Assembly (NCBI RefSeq): GCF_014207255.1
Contig: NZ_JACHCZ010000001.1
Span: forward strand, 1,665,378 to 1,729,377
DNA: 64,000 nt
Direction of reading: 5' to 3'
Source of the DNA: Pseudomonas sp. JAI120
GTDB lineage: Bacteria; Pseudomonadota; Gammaproteobacteria; Pseudomonadales; Pseudomonadaceae
The first letter of the stretch is position 1; every line of letters begins with the position of its first letter. A program made the position numbers and the translations under genes. This document shows, one piece after another, positions 1-8,989 of this stretch. Below the pieces are notes generated by a model. It was not told the DNA's origin. It was given only the letters and a program-made list of their open reading frames with translations, and made no database searches.

Positions 1-1224
1 TTGAATTTCCATGCGGTGGTGCCTGCACCGCGCACCCTGCTGGCGGGTATTGAAAAACTGCCGCCGGCCACTTGGATGCGCATCGATGCCGAAGGCAACA
101 CCGAGCAGAAAACCTGGTGGACCCTGCCCTACGGCCCCCATGAGGACGAGCGCAATCTCACCCTCGAAGACTGGACCGACCGCGTGCTCGACAGCACCCG
201 CGAAGCCGTGGCGATCCGTCAACGGGCTGCCGTGGATGTCGGTGTGCTGCTCTCCGGCGGCGTCGACTCGAGCATGCTCGTCGGCCTGCTGCGTGAAGTC
301 GGCGTGCAGGACCTGTCGACCTTCTCCATCGGTTTTGAAGACGCCGGTGGCGAGCGCGGCGACGAGTTCCAGTATTCGGACCTGATCGCCAAGCACTACG
401 GCACCCGTCACCACCAACTGCGCATTGCCGAAAGCGAGATCATCGAACAACTGCCGGCGGCGTTCCGCGCCATGAGCGAGCCGATGGTCAGCCATGACTG
501 CATCGCCTTCTACCTGCTGTCGCGGGAAGTGGCCAAGCATTGCAAGGTGGTGCAGAGCGGCCAGGGCGCCGACGAGCTGTTCGCCGGTTACCACTGGTAC
601 CCGCAGGTCGACGGCGCCAGCGATCCGTATGCGGCCTACCGAGAAGCGTTCTTCGACCGCAGCTACGACGACTACGCCGCCACCGTCGCGCCCAAATGGC
701 TGACCGCCAACGACGCGGCCGGTGACTTCGTGCGCGAGCATTTTGCGATGCCCGGCGCGGACGCCGCCGTGGACAAGGCCCTGCGCCTGGACAGCACGGT
801 GATGTTGGTGGATGACCCGGTCAAACGTGTCGACAACATGACCATGGCCTGGGGCCTGGAAGCCCGCACACCGTTCCTCGACTACCGCCTGGTGGAATTG
901 TCAGCCCGCGTGCCCGGCAAATTCAAATTGCCCGACGGTGGCAAGCAAGTGTTGAAAGAGGCCGCACGCCGGGTCATCCCGAGCGAAGTCATCGACCGCA
1001 AGAAAGGCTACTTCCCGGTGCCGGGCCTCAAGCATTTACAAGGCGACACCCTGAACTGGGTGCGCGAATTGCTGCTGGACCCAAGCCAGGATCGCGGCCT
1101 GTTCAACCCGGCCATGCTCGACCGCCTGCTCACCGACCCGCAGGGCCAATTGACCCCGCTGCGCGGCTCGAAGCTGTGGCAACTGGCAGCGCTGAACCTG
1201 TGGCTCAGCGAACAAGGAATCTGA
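1..1224 (+). CDS. asnO: N-acetylglutaminylglutamine amidotransferase (asparagine-synthase type), 3' part
   Basis: This is the C-terminal 407 residues of an asparagine-synthase-like amidotransferase; the glutamine-hydrolysing N-terminal domain lies before the window. The ATP-pyrophosphatase signature SGGVDS is at residues 85-90 of the visible part, followed by a full synthase domain. Such proteins usually have near 590 residues. It is followed four bases later by the NAGGN synthetase and then an M42 peptidase, the conserved three-gene set for the osmoprotectant N-acetylglutaminylglutamine amide. The proposed role is to convert the dipeptide's free carboxylate to the amide. The assignment rests strongly on this context, since asparagine synthase homologs alone are not specific. 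Confidence 0.9.
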   Translation: MNFHAVVPAPRTLLAGIEKLPPATWMRIDAEGNTEQKTWWTLPYGPHEDERNLTLEDWTDRVLDSTREAVAIRQRAAVDVGVLLSGGVDSSMLVGLLREVGVQDLSTFSIGFEDAGGERGDEFQYSDLIAKHYGTRHHQLRIAESEIIEQLPAAFRAMSEPMVSHDCIAFYLLSREVAKHCKVVQSGQGADELFAGYHWYPQVDGASDPYAAYREAFFDRSYDDYAATVAPKWLTANDAAGDFVREHFAMPGADAAVDKALRLDSTVMLVDDPVKRVDNMTMAWGLEARTPFLDYRLVELSARVPGKFKLPDGGKQVLKEAARRVIPSEVIDRKKGYFPVPGLKHLQGDTLNWVRELLLDPSQDRGLFNPAMLDRLLTDPQGQLTPLRGSKLWQLAALNLWLSEQGI

Positions 1225-1227
1225 TTG

Positions 1228-2976
1228 ATGAAACCCCATGCAGCGGCTTACAGCCAACGCTTGTTGAAGGGCCAGGCACCGACCTACGAGCGCCTGCAAG
1301 CGCGCCTGGCCGAAGATGGCAGCCCGCTGGCCGCCGAGCCGATCGCGGTGCATTGCGGTTGGGGCCGGCTGTTGATCGGCCACACCTTCCCCGACCCAGC
1401 CAGCCTGGCCCAGGAACTGCTCAACGAGCAGCCCGGCGAGCGCGACATCGCGCTTTACGTGGCCGCGCCCCAGCAGATCCTCGGGATCGATCCGCAGCAG
1501 TTGTTCCTCGACCCGTCCGACACCCTGCGCCTGTGGTTCAGCGACTATCGCCCGTCGACCCGGGTATTTCGCGGCTTCCGCATTCGCCGGGTGCAGACCG
1601 AGGCCGATTGGCGGGCGGTCAACCAGTTGTATCAGGGCCGCGGCATGTTGCCGGTCGATGCCGAGCGCCTCACGCCGCGCCATGAAGGTGGCCCGGTGTA
1701 TTGGCTCGCAGAAGACGAAGACAGTGGCGCGGTGATCGGCAGCGTGATGGGCCTCAATCACCAGAAAGCCTTCCACGACCCGGAAAACGGGTGCAGCCTG
1801 TGGTGCCTGGCGGTCGACCCGCAGTGCACACGCCCCGGTGTGGGCGAAGTGTTGGTGCGCCATCTGGTGGAGCACTTCATGAGCCGTGGCTTGAGTTATC
1901 TGGACCTGTCGGTGCTGCACGATAACCGACAGGCCAAGAACCTCTACGCCAAGCTCGGCTTCCGTGCGCTGACCACCTTTGCGATCAAGCGCAAGAACGG
2001 TATCAACCAGCCGCTGTTCCTCGGCCCCGGCCCGCAGGCGGGGTTCAACCCGTATGCGCGGATCATTGTCGAAGAAGCGCATCGACGCGGCATTGATGTG
2101 CAGGTGGACGACGCCGATGCCGGCCTGTTTACCCTCAGCCATGGTGGGCGCCGCGTGCGTTGCCGGGAGTCGCTGAGCGACCTGACCAGCGCCATCAGCA
2201 TGACCCTGTGCCAGGACAAGAGCCTCACCCACAAGGTGTTGAAAGCGGCGGGTTTGAAACTGCCTGCGCAACAACTGGCAGGCAGCGCCGATGACAACCT
2301 GGAGTTCCTCGACGAACACCAGCGCATTGTGGTCAAGCCGCTGGATGGCGAGCAAGGCCAGGGCGTGGCGGTGGATCTGCAGAGCATTGAAGAGGTGCAG
2401 CAGGCAATCGAAGCCGCGCGCCAGTTCGACAGCCGCGTGTTGCTGGAAAGTTTCCACGAAGGCCTGGACCTGCGCATTTTGGTGATTGGCTTTGAGGTAG
2501 TCGCCGCCGCGATTCGCCGCCCCGCCGAAGTGACCGGTGACGGCCAGCATTCCATTGGTGCGCTGATCGAAGCCCAGAGCCGACGCCGTCAGGCGGCCAC
2601 TGACGGCGAAAGCAAAATCCCCGTAGATGCCGAAACCGAACGCACCCTGCACGCCGCCGGCTACGACTACAGCAGCATCCTGCCCCGTGGCAAAACGCTC
2701 GCCGTGCGCCGTACCGCCAACCTGCACACCGGCGGTTGCCTGGAAGACGTCACGGCGATCCTCCACCCCACGCTGGTGGACGCCGCTGTGCGCGCCGCCC
2801 GCGCCCTGGACATCCCCATGGTCGGCCTGGACCTGATGGTGCCCGCTGCCGATCAGCCCGAGTACGTGTTTATCGAAGCCAACGAACGGGCCGGCCTGGC
2901 CAATCATGACCCGCAGCCGACGGCGGAGAAGTTTGTGGACCTGTTATTCCCCCATAGCCAGCCGACGGCTCAATAA
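1228..2976 (+). CDS. ngg: N-acetylglutaminylglutamine synthetase (GNAT + ATP-grasp fusion)
   Basis: A 582-residue fusion. Residues about 110-280 look like a GNAT acetyltransferase, with an acetyl-CoA loop around CTRPGVGEVLVRHL. Residues about 310-580 form a RimK/cyanophycin-synthetase-like ATP-grasp ligase (VVKPLDGEQGQG; FIEANERAG near the end). The protein would acetylate glutamine and ligate a second glutamine to make the precursor of the osmolyte NAGGN. The ATG at 1228 is preferred over the TTG at 1225. The gene starts four bases after the amidotransferase stop, so the two are translated together. A REP pair separates it from the M42 peptidase gene. Confidence 0.92.
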   Translation: MKPHAAAYSQRLLKGQAPTYERLQARLAEDGSPLAAEPIAVHCGWGRLLIGHTFPDPASLAQELLNEQPGERDIALYVAAPQQILGIDPQQLFLDPSDTLRLWFSDYRPSTRVFRGFRIRRVQTEADWRAVNQLYQGRGMLPVDAERLTPRHEGGPVYWLAEDEDSGAVIGSVMGLNHQKAFHDPENGCSLWCLAVDPQCTRPGVGEVLVRHLVEHFMSRGLSYLDLSVLHDNRQAKNLYAKLGFRALTTFAIKRKNGINQPLFLGPGPQAGFNPYARIIVEEAHRRGIDVQVDDADAGLFTLSHGGRRVRCRESLSDLTSAISMTLCQDKSLTHKVLKAAGLKLPAQQLAGSADDNLEFLDEHQRIVVKPLDGEQGQGVAVDLQSIEEVQQAIEAARQFDSRVLLESFHEGLDLRILVIGFEVVAAAIRRPAEVTGDGQHSIGALIEAQSRRRQAATDGESKIPVDAETERTLHAAGYDYSSILPRGKTLAVRRTANLHTGGCLEDVTAILHPTLVDAAVRAARALDIPMVGLDLMVPAADQPEYVFIEANERAGLANHDPQPTAEKFVDLLFPHSQPTAQ

Positions 2977-2980
2977 CCCT

Positions 2981-3113
2981 GTGGCGAGCGGGCTTGCCCC
3001 GCGTTGGGCTGCGAAGCAGCCCCAAAGGCTGCCAATGAGGGTTGACTGAAAGAGCGCGGCGCCCGGATTGAGGGCTGCTTCGCAGCCCAACACGGGGCAA
3101 GCCCGCTCGCCAC
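2981..3113. repeat. REP pair in inverted orientation (REPIN)
   Basis: Two 42-base arms (2981-3022 and 3072-3113) are reverse complements with one mismatch, separated by 49 bases. Each arm carries GAGCGGGCTTGCCCCG, typical of fluorescent Pseudomonas REP elements. Directly after it, two 21-base direct repeats (about 3111-3152) follow. It sits between ngg and the peptidase gene and could affect mRNA stability or reduce read-through. Confidence 0.85.
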
Positions 3114-3181
3114 AACAAGCCCCACTGGTCACAACAAGCCCCATTGGCCACAGAATTTCCCTTATTCCATCAGGAGTCTTT

Positions 3182-4366
3182 ATGAGCCGAACCATTCCCG
3201 AACCGGATCTCAACTACCTGCAAAAAGTGCTGCTGGAAATGCTCGCCATTCCCAGCCCCACCGGGTTCACCGACACCATCGTGCGCTACGTCGCCGAGCG
3301 CCTGGAAGAGCTGGGCATCCCGTTTGAAATGACCCGGCGCGGGACCATTCGCGCCACCCTCAAGGGCCAGAAAAACAGCCCCGACCGCGCCGTGTCCGCG
3401 CACCTCGACACCATCGGCGCCGCCGTGCGCGCGATCAAGGACAATGGCCGCCTGACCCTTGCCCCCGTCGGCTGCTGGTCGAGCCGCTTTGCCGAAGGCA
3501 GTCGCGTCAGCCTGTTCACCGACAACGGCGTGATCCGTGGCAGCGTGTTGCCGTTGATGGCCTCCGGGCACGCGTTCAACACCGCCGTGGATGAAATGCC
3601 GGTGAGCTGGGACCACGTGGAATTGCGCCTGGACGCCTATTGCGCCACCCGCGCCGATTGCGATTCCCTGGGGATCGGCATCGGCGACTACGTGGCGTTC
3701 GATCCGTTGCCCGAGTTCACCGAGAGCGGGCATATCAGTGCCCGCCACCTGGACGATAAAGCCGGTGTCGCCGCACTGTTGGCTGCGCTCAAGGCCATCG
3801 TCGACAGCGGCGAGCCCTTGCTGATCGACTGCCACCCGCTGTTCACCATCACCGAAGAAACCGGCAGCGGCGCTGCGGCGGCCCTGCCTTGGGATGTGAG
3901 TGAGTTTGTCGGCATCGATATCGCCCCCGTCGCCCCCGGCCAGCACTCCAGCGAGCACTCGGTCAGCGTGGCCATGCAGGATTCCGGCGGGCCGTATGAC
4001 TATCACCTCTCCCGCCACTTGCTGCGCCTGGCCTCGGATAACGACTTGCCCGTGCGCCGCGACCTGTTCCGCTATTATTTCAGCGATGCCCACTCGGCGG
4101 TGACTGCAGGTCATGACATCCGCACCGCCTTACTGGCGTTCGGTTGCGATGCGACCCACGGTTATGAGCGCACCCATATCGACAGCCTGGCCGCCCTGAG
4201 CCGTCTGCTGGGCGCGTATATCCTCAGCCCGCCGGTGTTTGCCAGTGACGCACAACCGGCCCAGGGCTCACTGGATCGCTTCAGTCATCAGATCGAGCAC
4301 GAAACGCAGATGGAGAGCGACACGCGTGTACCGTCGGTGGACAGCCTGGTCGGTCAGAAGTCCTGA
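3182..4366 (+). CDS. M42-family peptidase of the NAGGN osmolyte system
   Basis: A 394-residue M42 (glutamyl aminopeptidase-like) metallopeptidase. The metal and catalytic motifs are visible: SAHLDT, ARHLDDKAG, ITEETGSG, GIDIAP and a C-terminal HSAVTAGHD. The start MSRTIPEP at 3182 is chosen because AGGAG lies 8 bases upstream; the reading frame opens earlier, but that part overlaps the REPIN. This family is the third partner of asnO and ngg in many Pseudomonas. It may hydrolyse or process the osmolyte dipeptide, although its true substrate is not shown by the sequence. Confidence 0.9.
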   Translation: MSRTIPEPDLNYLQKVLLEMLAIPSPTGFTDTIVRYVAERLEELGIPFEMTRRGTIRATLKGQKNSPDRAVSAHLDTIGAAVRAIKDNGRLTLAPVGCWSSRFAEGSRVSLFTDNGVIRGSVLPLMASGHAFNTAVDEMPVSWDHVELRLDAYCATRADCDSLGIGIGDYVAFDPLPEFTESGHISARHLDDKAGVAALLAALKAIVDSGEPLLIDCHPLFTITEETGSGAAAALPWDVSEFVGIDIAPVAPGQHSSEHSVSVAMQDSGGPYDYHLSRHLLRLASDNDLPVRRDLFRYYFSDAHSAVTAGHDIRTALLAFGCDATHGYERTHIDSLAALSRLLGAYILSPPVFASDAQPAQGSLDRFSHQIEHETQMESDTRVPSVDSLVGQKS

Positions 4367-4425
4367 CGCTGGCAACTGCGGTCCCGGCGCAGTAGCATCG
4401 CCGGGATCCATCACCTGAGGCTTGT

Positions 4426-4653
4426 ATGCTGATTCCCTACGACGCACTTGAAGTCGACACCCTGAACCGCCTTATCGAAGACTTCGTGACCCGCGACGGC
4501 ACCGACAATGGCGACGACACGCCCCTGGAAACCCGCGTACTGCGCGTACGCCAGGCGCTGACCAAGGGCCAGGCGCTGATCGTGTTCGACCCGGACAGCG
4601 AGCAGTGCCAGTTGATGCTCAAGCACGATGTGCCCAAGCATCTGTTCGACTGA
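4426..4653 (+). CDS. yheU: YheU/UPF0270 family protein
   Basis: A 75-residue acidic protein beginning MLIPYDALEVDTLNRLIEDFVTRDGTD, the pattern of the UPF0270 (YheU) family. No catalytic motif is visible and the function of the family is unknown. It follows the NAGGN genes by 59 bases and may be in the same transcript. It converges with the csrA-like gene: the two stop codons are one base apart with no obvious terminator between them. Confidence 0.85.
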   Translation: MLIPYDALEVDTLNRLIEDFVTRDGTDNGDDTPLETRVLRVRQALTKGQALIVFDPDSEQCQLMLKHDVPKHLFD

Positions 4654-4654
4654 C

Positions 4655-4852
4655 TCAGGGGGTGGTGGCGGGCTGGGGTTGCGGGGTTTGATGTTCACGG
4701 ATCTTTTGGTAGACCTCGGCGCGGTGCACATGCACCCCGACGGGGGCGGCAATACCGAATTTCACGTGGTTACCGTTCAACTCAAGAATATGCACGGTGA
4801 TGTCATCGCCGATGGCGATGATTTCGCCCACGGCGCGGCTTAAGACCAGCAT
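4655..4852 (-). CDS. divergent CsrA/RsmA-family RNA-binding regulator
   Basis: A 65-residue CsrA homolog that would bind GGA motifs in mRNA leaders as a dimer and repress translation. The fold signature is kept: start MLVLSRAVGE, GDDITV at residues 15-20, and the RNA-contacting Arg44 in VHRAEVYQ. It differs clearly from classical RsmA (EIIAIGDDITVHILELNGNHVKFGI) and has a proline/threonine-rich tail, so it is one of the extra Csr paralogs of fluorescent pseudomonads, not the main RsmA. The start at 4852 is set by homology; the frame opens further upstream. A large inverted repeat lies 77 bases upstream. Confidence 0.9.
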   Translation of the reverse strand: MLVLSRAVGEIIAIGDDITVHILELNGNHVKFGIAAPVGVHVHRAEVYQKIREHQTPQPQPATTP

Positions 4853-4928
4853 GGCGGTTGTCCTTATCCAATAACAGGACCCCGACCATGCGCGCCGGGT
4901 CTGGCCGCAGCAATGCCTCGCGGCAAAA

Positions 4929-4964
4929 TCAGGCAATACCTACTTAAGCAGGTAAATTGCCTGA
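4929..4964. promoter_or_regulatory. inverted repeat upstream of the csrA paralog
   Basis: The arms TCAGGCAATACCT and AGGTAAATTGCCTGA pair, with two extra bases on one side, around an 8-base centre containing CTTAAG. It lies in the gap between the csrA-like gene and the SDR gene, both on the minus strand. It could terminate the SDR transcript or be a regulator-binding site. It has no T-run, so an ordinary intrinsic terminator is less likely. Confidence 0.5.
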
Positions 4965-4979
4965 CAGACTACCGCCTGA

Positions 4980-5795
4980 TTAACCCTTAACAGCCTGAGC
5001 CTTGGCCCTCATCTTGTCGGCCATGGTGGTCATTTCGTCATAAAGCAACTGCGGGTTCTTCTGCTTCAATGCCCACGCCATCCGCCCTTGCTCATGGGGC
5101 AGGATCATGAATTCGCCCTGCGCTACACGCTGGTAGATGTAGTCGGCAATGTCCGCCGCCGAGATCGGCGAACTCTCCAACAGCTTGCCTACCTGTGCCT
5201 TCATCGCGGGTGTGGGCCCACGAAACGAATCCAACAGGTTGGTCTGGAAGAACGACGGGCACACCACGTGCACGCCGACTTCCTGCTGCTTGAGCTCCAC
5301 CAGCAAACTCTCCGACAGCGCCACCACACCCGCCTTGGCCACGTTGTAGTTGCTCATGGCCGGCCCCTGCATCAGGGCTGCCATCGAGGCGATGTTGATG
5401 ATGCGGCCCTTGCTCTTTTCCAGCAGTGGCAGGAACGCCTTGCAGCCCTTGACCACGCCCATCAGGTTGATTGCGATCTGCCAGTCCCAGTCCTCCAGGG
5501 ACAGCTCGGCAAAGAAACCACCCGAGGCCACGCCGGCGTTGTTGACGATCACATCAATGCCGCCCAACTTCACTTCGCAGGCCTGGGCAAACGCGGTGAG
5601 CTGGCTGTAGTCGCGCACGTCGCAGCGCTGGATAAACCCATCACCACCGGCTTCGCGCACTAATTTCAGGGTTTCCTGCAGGCCTGGCTCGCTGACATCC
5701 GACAAGGCCAACTGCCAACCCTCACGGGCCCAGCGCAGAGCGATTTCACGACCCAGGCCGGACCCGGCGCCAGTGATCATCATGCGATTTTGCAT
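4980..5795 (-). CDS. short-chain dehydrogenase/reductase (SDR)
   Basis: A 271-residue classical SDR oxidoreductase, probably cytosolic. The Rossmann signature TGAGSGLG is near the N-terminus (residues 7-14), with NNAG in the middle and the catalytic pair Ser and YNVAK later on. The acidic residue after the second strand (SDVSE) is compatible with NAD(H) preference. The substrate cannot be read from sequence. It starts 330 bases from the next gene on the other side and has its own promoter region. Confidence 0.88.
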   Translation of the reverse strand: MQNRMMITGAGSGLGREIALRWAREGWQLALSDVSEPGLQETLKLVREAGGDGFIQRCDVRDYSQLTAFAQACEVKLGGIDVIVNNAGVASGGFFAELSLEDWDWQIAINLMGVVKGCKAFLPLLEKSKGRIINIASMAALMQGPAMSNYNVAKAGVVALSESLLVELKQQEVGVHVVCPSFFQTNLLDSFRGPTPAMKAQVGKLLESSPISAADIADYIYQRVAQGEFMILPHEQGRMAWALKQKNPQLLYDEMTTMADKMRAKAQAVKG

Positions 5796-6124
5796 AGGAA
5801 GTAGCCTTGTGGTTCACAGAAGAAGTGATCGGCAGTGTAGCGAAGGTTTTTCCTGCACCCACGCACCATCAGATTGATGAATGCCCCAGGCAAACTGCGG
5901 GCCGGGTCGGATGCCTGCCCTCAGCCTAAGTTCAATGTTTTTCAACTAATAAGCGGTGAATGCGCGTGAATTAAAAGAAATAAGCGACTGATCGAAATGC
6001 TTTAAAAAAACATGGAATTTTCTACGAAGCGCCAGAGTCGGAGTTGTTAAGGCGTCTGTAATTAACTCTGCAGGCCTATCGTTAAACAACCGGTCTTTGC
6101 AGAAAGACAACAAGGAAAAAAACC
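5796..6124. other. intergenic region, divergent promoters
   Basis: No gene was found here. The AT-rich stretch at about 5940-6120 should hold the promoters of the SDR gene (leftward) and of the DUF3309-like gene (rightward). A ribosome binding site AAGGA precedes the ATG at 6125. No clear sigma-70 hexamer pair or repeat stands out. Confidence 0.5.
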
Positions 6125-6277
6125 ATGAGCCTCATTCTGATCATTATCTTGATCCTCCTGCTGGTCGGTGGCCTGCCGGTATTCCCGCACTCGCGTAACT
6201 GGGGTTATGGCCCGTCGGGTATCCTCGGTGTCGTGCTGGTTGTCCTGCTGGTGTTGTTGTTACTCGGCCGGATATAA
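6125..6277 (+). CDS. small hydrophobic protein, DUF3309-like
   Basis: A 50-residue protein with two hydrophobic segments separated by the short polar linker FPHSRNWGYGPSG. This layout matches the DUF3309 family of small inner-membrane proteins of unknown function. A good AAGGA ribosome binding site precedes the ATG, and a strong hairpin terminator follows 10 bases after the stop, so it is a single-gene transcript. Codon use is like that of its neighbours. Confidence 0.85.
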   Translation: MSLILIIILILLLVGGLPVFPHSRNWGYGPSGILGVVLVVLLVLLLLGRI

Positions 6278-6286
6278 AATCCGGAT

Positions 6287-6319
6287 AAAAAAAAGAGGCC
6301 TGTTAAGGCCTCTTTTTTA
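6287..6319. terminator. bidirectional intrinsic terminator
   Basis: The stem AGAGGCC/GGCCTCT around TGTTAA is flanked by A-runs on the left and T-runs on the right. It serves both the small rightward gene and the converging sulfatase gene. Confidence 0.92.
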
Positions 6320-6330
6320 TTGCCGGTTAG

Positions 6331-8418
6331 TTAGTCCGGCTTGCCGTTAACCACGCCGGCAGTGTTATCCAGCAGGCTCTTGGTCGCCGTTTGCAGGAAC
6401 GACTCAAGTTTCTGCTTCAAGGCAGCCTCGTCCGGCGACTCGGCAATCACTTTCCCGGTCGGGTTTGCGCCCAGTTCGTATTCCCACAGCTTCGGTGGCA
6501 TTTCCTTGGGCAGTACCAGAATGCGGTTTGCGGTGACCAAGGCCACGGTCTGGTCGCTGCCCGATGGTTTGATCACGCCAAAGCCCTTGTCGCCTTCCGG
6601 CAGGTTCAGCAGGTCGCGGCCCCAGCATTGGTGCAGAGTGTCGCCACCCAGGCGGCCCATGATGGTCGGCACGATGTCGATCTGGGTGCCAACGGTGTGG
6701 TCACGCTCGCCGAACTTCTCCTGTATGCCCGGTGCAATCATCAGCATCGGTACGTTGAAGCGGCCCAGGTCCATCTCGGTGATCTGCTGTTCGTTGCCGA
6801 AGCCGTGGTCGCCCACGATCACGAACAGGGTTTCCTTGAAGTACGGCTCCTTGCGGGCCTTTTCAAAGAACTGGCCCAAGGCCCAGTCGGAGTAACGCAT
6901 GGCCGTCAAATGCTCGTTGAGGCTGCCACGGTCAGTGACTTTCTCCACCGGCAATGGCGTTGGCAACGCGTACGGCGTGTGGTTGGACAGGGTTTGCAGG
7001 AGTGCGTAGAACGGCTTGCCGCCTTCACGGGCCTTCAACTCTTCCAGGCCACGGTTGAACATGTCCTGGTCGGACACGCCCCACGTCGGGTCGGAGAACA
7101 CCGGGTCGACGAAGTCGTTGCGGCCGATGAAGTTGGTCATGCCCTGGTTGCTGAAGAAGCCCGACTGGTTGTCCCAGGCAAAGTCGCCGTTGTAGACATA
7201 CACGTCGTTGAAATCACGGGCGCTGAGCAACTGCGGCAGGCCTGACAGCTTGTGGCTGCCTTCCGGGGTCTGCATCAGGTATTCAAAGCCCGGCAGGTTC
7301 GGGAAGCAGGCCATGGTGGCGAACATACCCTGGTGGGTGTGGGTGCCGTTGGAGAAGAAACGATCGAACAGCAGGCCTTCTTTGGACAGTTTGTCGAAGG
7401 ATGGCGTGATGTTGCCCGGACGACCCAGGGCGCCTACCGAGTGACCGGCGAAGCTTTCCATCAGGATCACGACCACGTTCTTGATCGGCAGGGTCTTCTC
7501 GGCCGGTGGCGTGTAGTCACGGCGCACGGCGGCGATGTCGGTATCGACCAGTTTCTCTTGCGGCAGCACCAGCATGTCACGCACGGTCTGGGTCGCCAGC
7601 GGTTGGTCGAGGGTCGCCTTCCAGATATTGGAGCGGTCTTCACCGAACCGGGCCTTGGCCGCCGCGATCAGCGACAAGGTGCCATTAAGGCCCAACTGGT
7701 TGGCGAAGTTCGAATCGGTGGTGTAGACATCACCCCAACGCAGCGGCGGGCCCTGGCGCAGGGTGCCACGGGCGGCAACCACGGCGATCAGCAGGCACAC
7801 CACGAACACCGCGATGCGGCTGTACCACGGCGCCACTTGCCGCGTACCAATGCTGCCGCCACTGAACGGGCCACGTGGGCGCGTGGCGCGATCAGCGCCC
7901 TTGAACGCCATGCTCAGGATCAACGTGCCCACGGCCCAGGCCAGCAGGTAGCGCACCACCGGGAAACCGTACCAGAGCATGCTCATCACGGTTTTCGGGT
8001 CTTCCTTCACGTACTGGAAGACCAGGCCGTTGAGGCGCTGGTGGAACTCGCGATAGAAGTCCATCTCCATCAAGCCCAGGAACAGGGCGATGCTGGACGC
8101 AATGGTCAGCCAGAAGCGGAAAAACCCACGCGCGGCCATGGCCCGTACGCTGAACAGGGCCAGCAGCAGCGGGATCAGCAGGTAGACCACCAGGCGGATG
8201 TCAAAACGCAGGCCGTTGGCGAACGCTTCAAGGAAAGTCGAGGCCGGCGTGTCGAGGATCATCTCGCGGTTGTAGACCAGCAGCGCCAGGCGCAGCAGGG
8301 AGAGCATCACCATCATGACCAGTGCGCAGAGCAGCGTGTACGCCAGATGGGATTTGACGGTCGGTTGCAGCAGGCGATTAGAAGCTCGCTGCTGACTCAG
8401 GGCGTCCGGGTTTGCCAT
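6331..8418 (-). CDS. LTA-synthase-family sulfatase (phosphoglycerol transferase-like membrane protein)
   Basis: A 695-residue inner-membrane protein. The first 200 residues hold about five transmembrane segments. The rest is a periplasmic sulfatase/alkaline-phosphatase fold: VVVILMESFAG (metal site), SNGTHTHQG (likely Thr nucleophile) and VIVGDHGFG (metal-binding Asp-His). In Gram-negatives such proteins transfer phosphoglycerol or phosphoethanolamine groups to periplasmic glucans or lipids; the exact acceptor is not visible. It is a single-gene unit ended by the bidirectional terminator. Confidence 0.9.
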   Translation of the reverse strand: MANPDALSQQRASNRLLQPTVKSHLAYTLLCALVMMVMLSLLRLALLVYNREMILDTPASTFLEAFANGLRFDIRLVVYLLIPLLLALFSVRAMAARGFFRFWLTIASSIALFLGLMEMDFYREFHQRLNGLVFQYVKEDPKTVMSMLWYGFPVVRYLLAWAVGTLILSMAFKGADRATRPRGPFSGGSIGTRQVAPWYSRIAVFVVCLLIAVVAARGTLRQGPPLRWGDVYTTDSNFANQLGLNGTLSLIAAAKARFGEDRSNIWKATLDQPLATQTVRDMLVLPQEKLVDTDIAAVRRDYTPPAEKTLPIKNVVVILMESFAGHSVGALGRPGNITPSFDKLSKEGLLFDRFFSNGTHTHQGMFATMACFPNLPGFEYLMQTPEGSHKLSGLPQLLSARDFNDVYVYNGDFAWDNQSGFFSNQGMTNFIGRNDFVDPVFSDPTWGVSDQDMFNRGLEELKAREGGKPFYALLQTLSNHTPYALPTPLPVEKVTDRGSLNEHLTAMRYSDWALGQFFEKARKEPYFKETLFVIVGDHGFGNEQQITEMDLGRFNVPMLMIAPGIQEKFGERDHTVGTQIDIVPTIMGRLGGDTLHQCWGRDLLNLPEGDKGFGVIKPSGSDQTVALVTANRILVLPKEMPPKLWEYELGANPTGKVIAESPDEAALKQKLESFLQTATKSLLDNTAGVVNGKPD

Positions 8419-8657
8419 GTCGTTTCAGGACCCATTGGAAGTTTAAGTGACGAAGTTTTACGGTGGCGCGAATGGTGCCCGATCAATGGCATCAAGGCTA
8501 TTAATTACTGAGCGAGCACTGCTACGCCGCCTTTAAAAGCACCTGAGGCAGGGCCTTGGCAGGGAGATACAGCCGGCGGATTGTCTTGGATAAGATGTGA
8601 AAATTTTGTGCAGCGAATATATCGATACACAAATCTCTGGAGGGCGCTGAAGACCAA

Positions 8658-8699
8658 TGTGGGAGGGGCGGTGCGACGATTCGACTGCTCCCTCCCACA
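8658..8699. repeat. REP element
   Basis: The arms TGTGGGAGGG and CCCTCCCACA are perfect reverse complements around a 22-base loop. This is typical of an intergenic REP of fluorescent pseudomonads. Confidence 0.7.
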
Positions 8700-8730
8700 C
8701 TTATTGCTCACTCTCCAAGTGAGTGAGAGG

Positions 8731-8922
8731 TCAGATCCGCACGTTACCGCGCGGCCCTGCAATGGCCCAGATGATCAGGCCCAGTACCGGCAAGAGCAGG
8801 ATCAACAGGATCCACAAGACCTTGGCGCCGGTACTCGCGCCGCTTTTGAACACGTTGATGATCGCCCAGATATCCAGCGCCAGGATGATCAGCCCGATCA
8901 AGCCATTAAAAGTGGAACCCAT
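8731..8922 (-). CDS. PLDc_N-type small membrane protein
   Basis: A 63-residue protein with two transmembrane helices (LIGLIILALDIWAIINVF and VLWILLILLLPVLGLIIWAIAG) ending in a GPRG tail. This is the phospholipase-D N-terminal (PLDc_N) membrane module found alone in many bacteria; no phospholipase domain is present. The start at 8922 gives the usual family length; the frame opens 24 bases further upstream. It lies beside a hypothetical gene and is probably transcribed alone. Confidence 0.85.
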   Translation of the reverse strand: MGSTFNGLIGLIILALDIWAIINVFKSGASTGAKVLWILLILLLPVLGLIIWAIAGPRGNVRI

Positions 8923-8989
8923 GGTGTCGCTCCTAAGTGAGGGCATGCCCTTGTAGGATAGCCAGCCCTGGTCGGGGTTCCGTTTTATT

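Noticed and set aside
1036..2907. Long open frame (623 codons) on the minus strand
   Set aside because: It is the antisense shadow of ngg in GC-rich DNA; composition (His, Gln, Gly-rich) is typical of a shadow and no family is recognised.
7252..8511. Long rightward frame opposite the sulfatase gene
   Set aside because: Antisense shadow: rich in Gln, His and Arg, no ribosome binding site, no domain.
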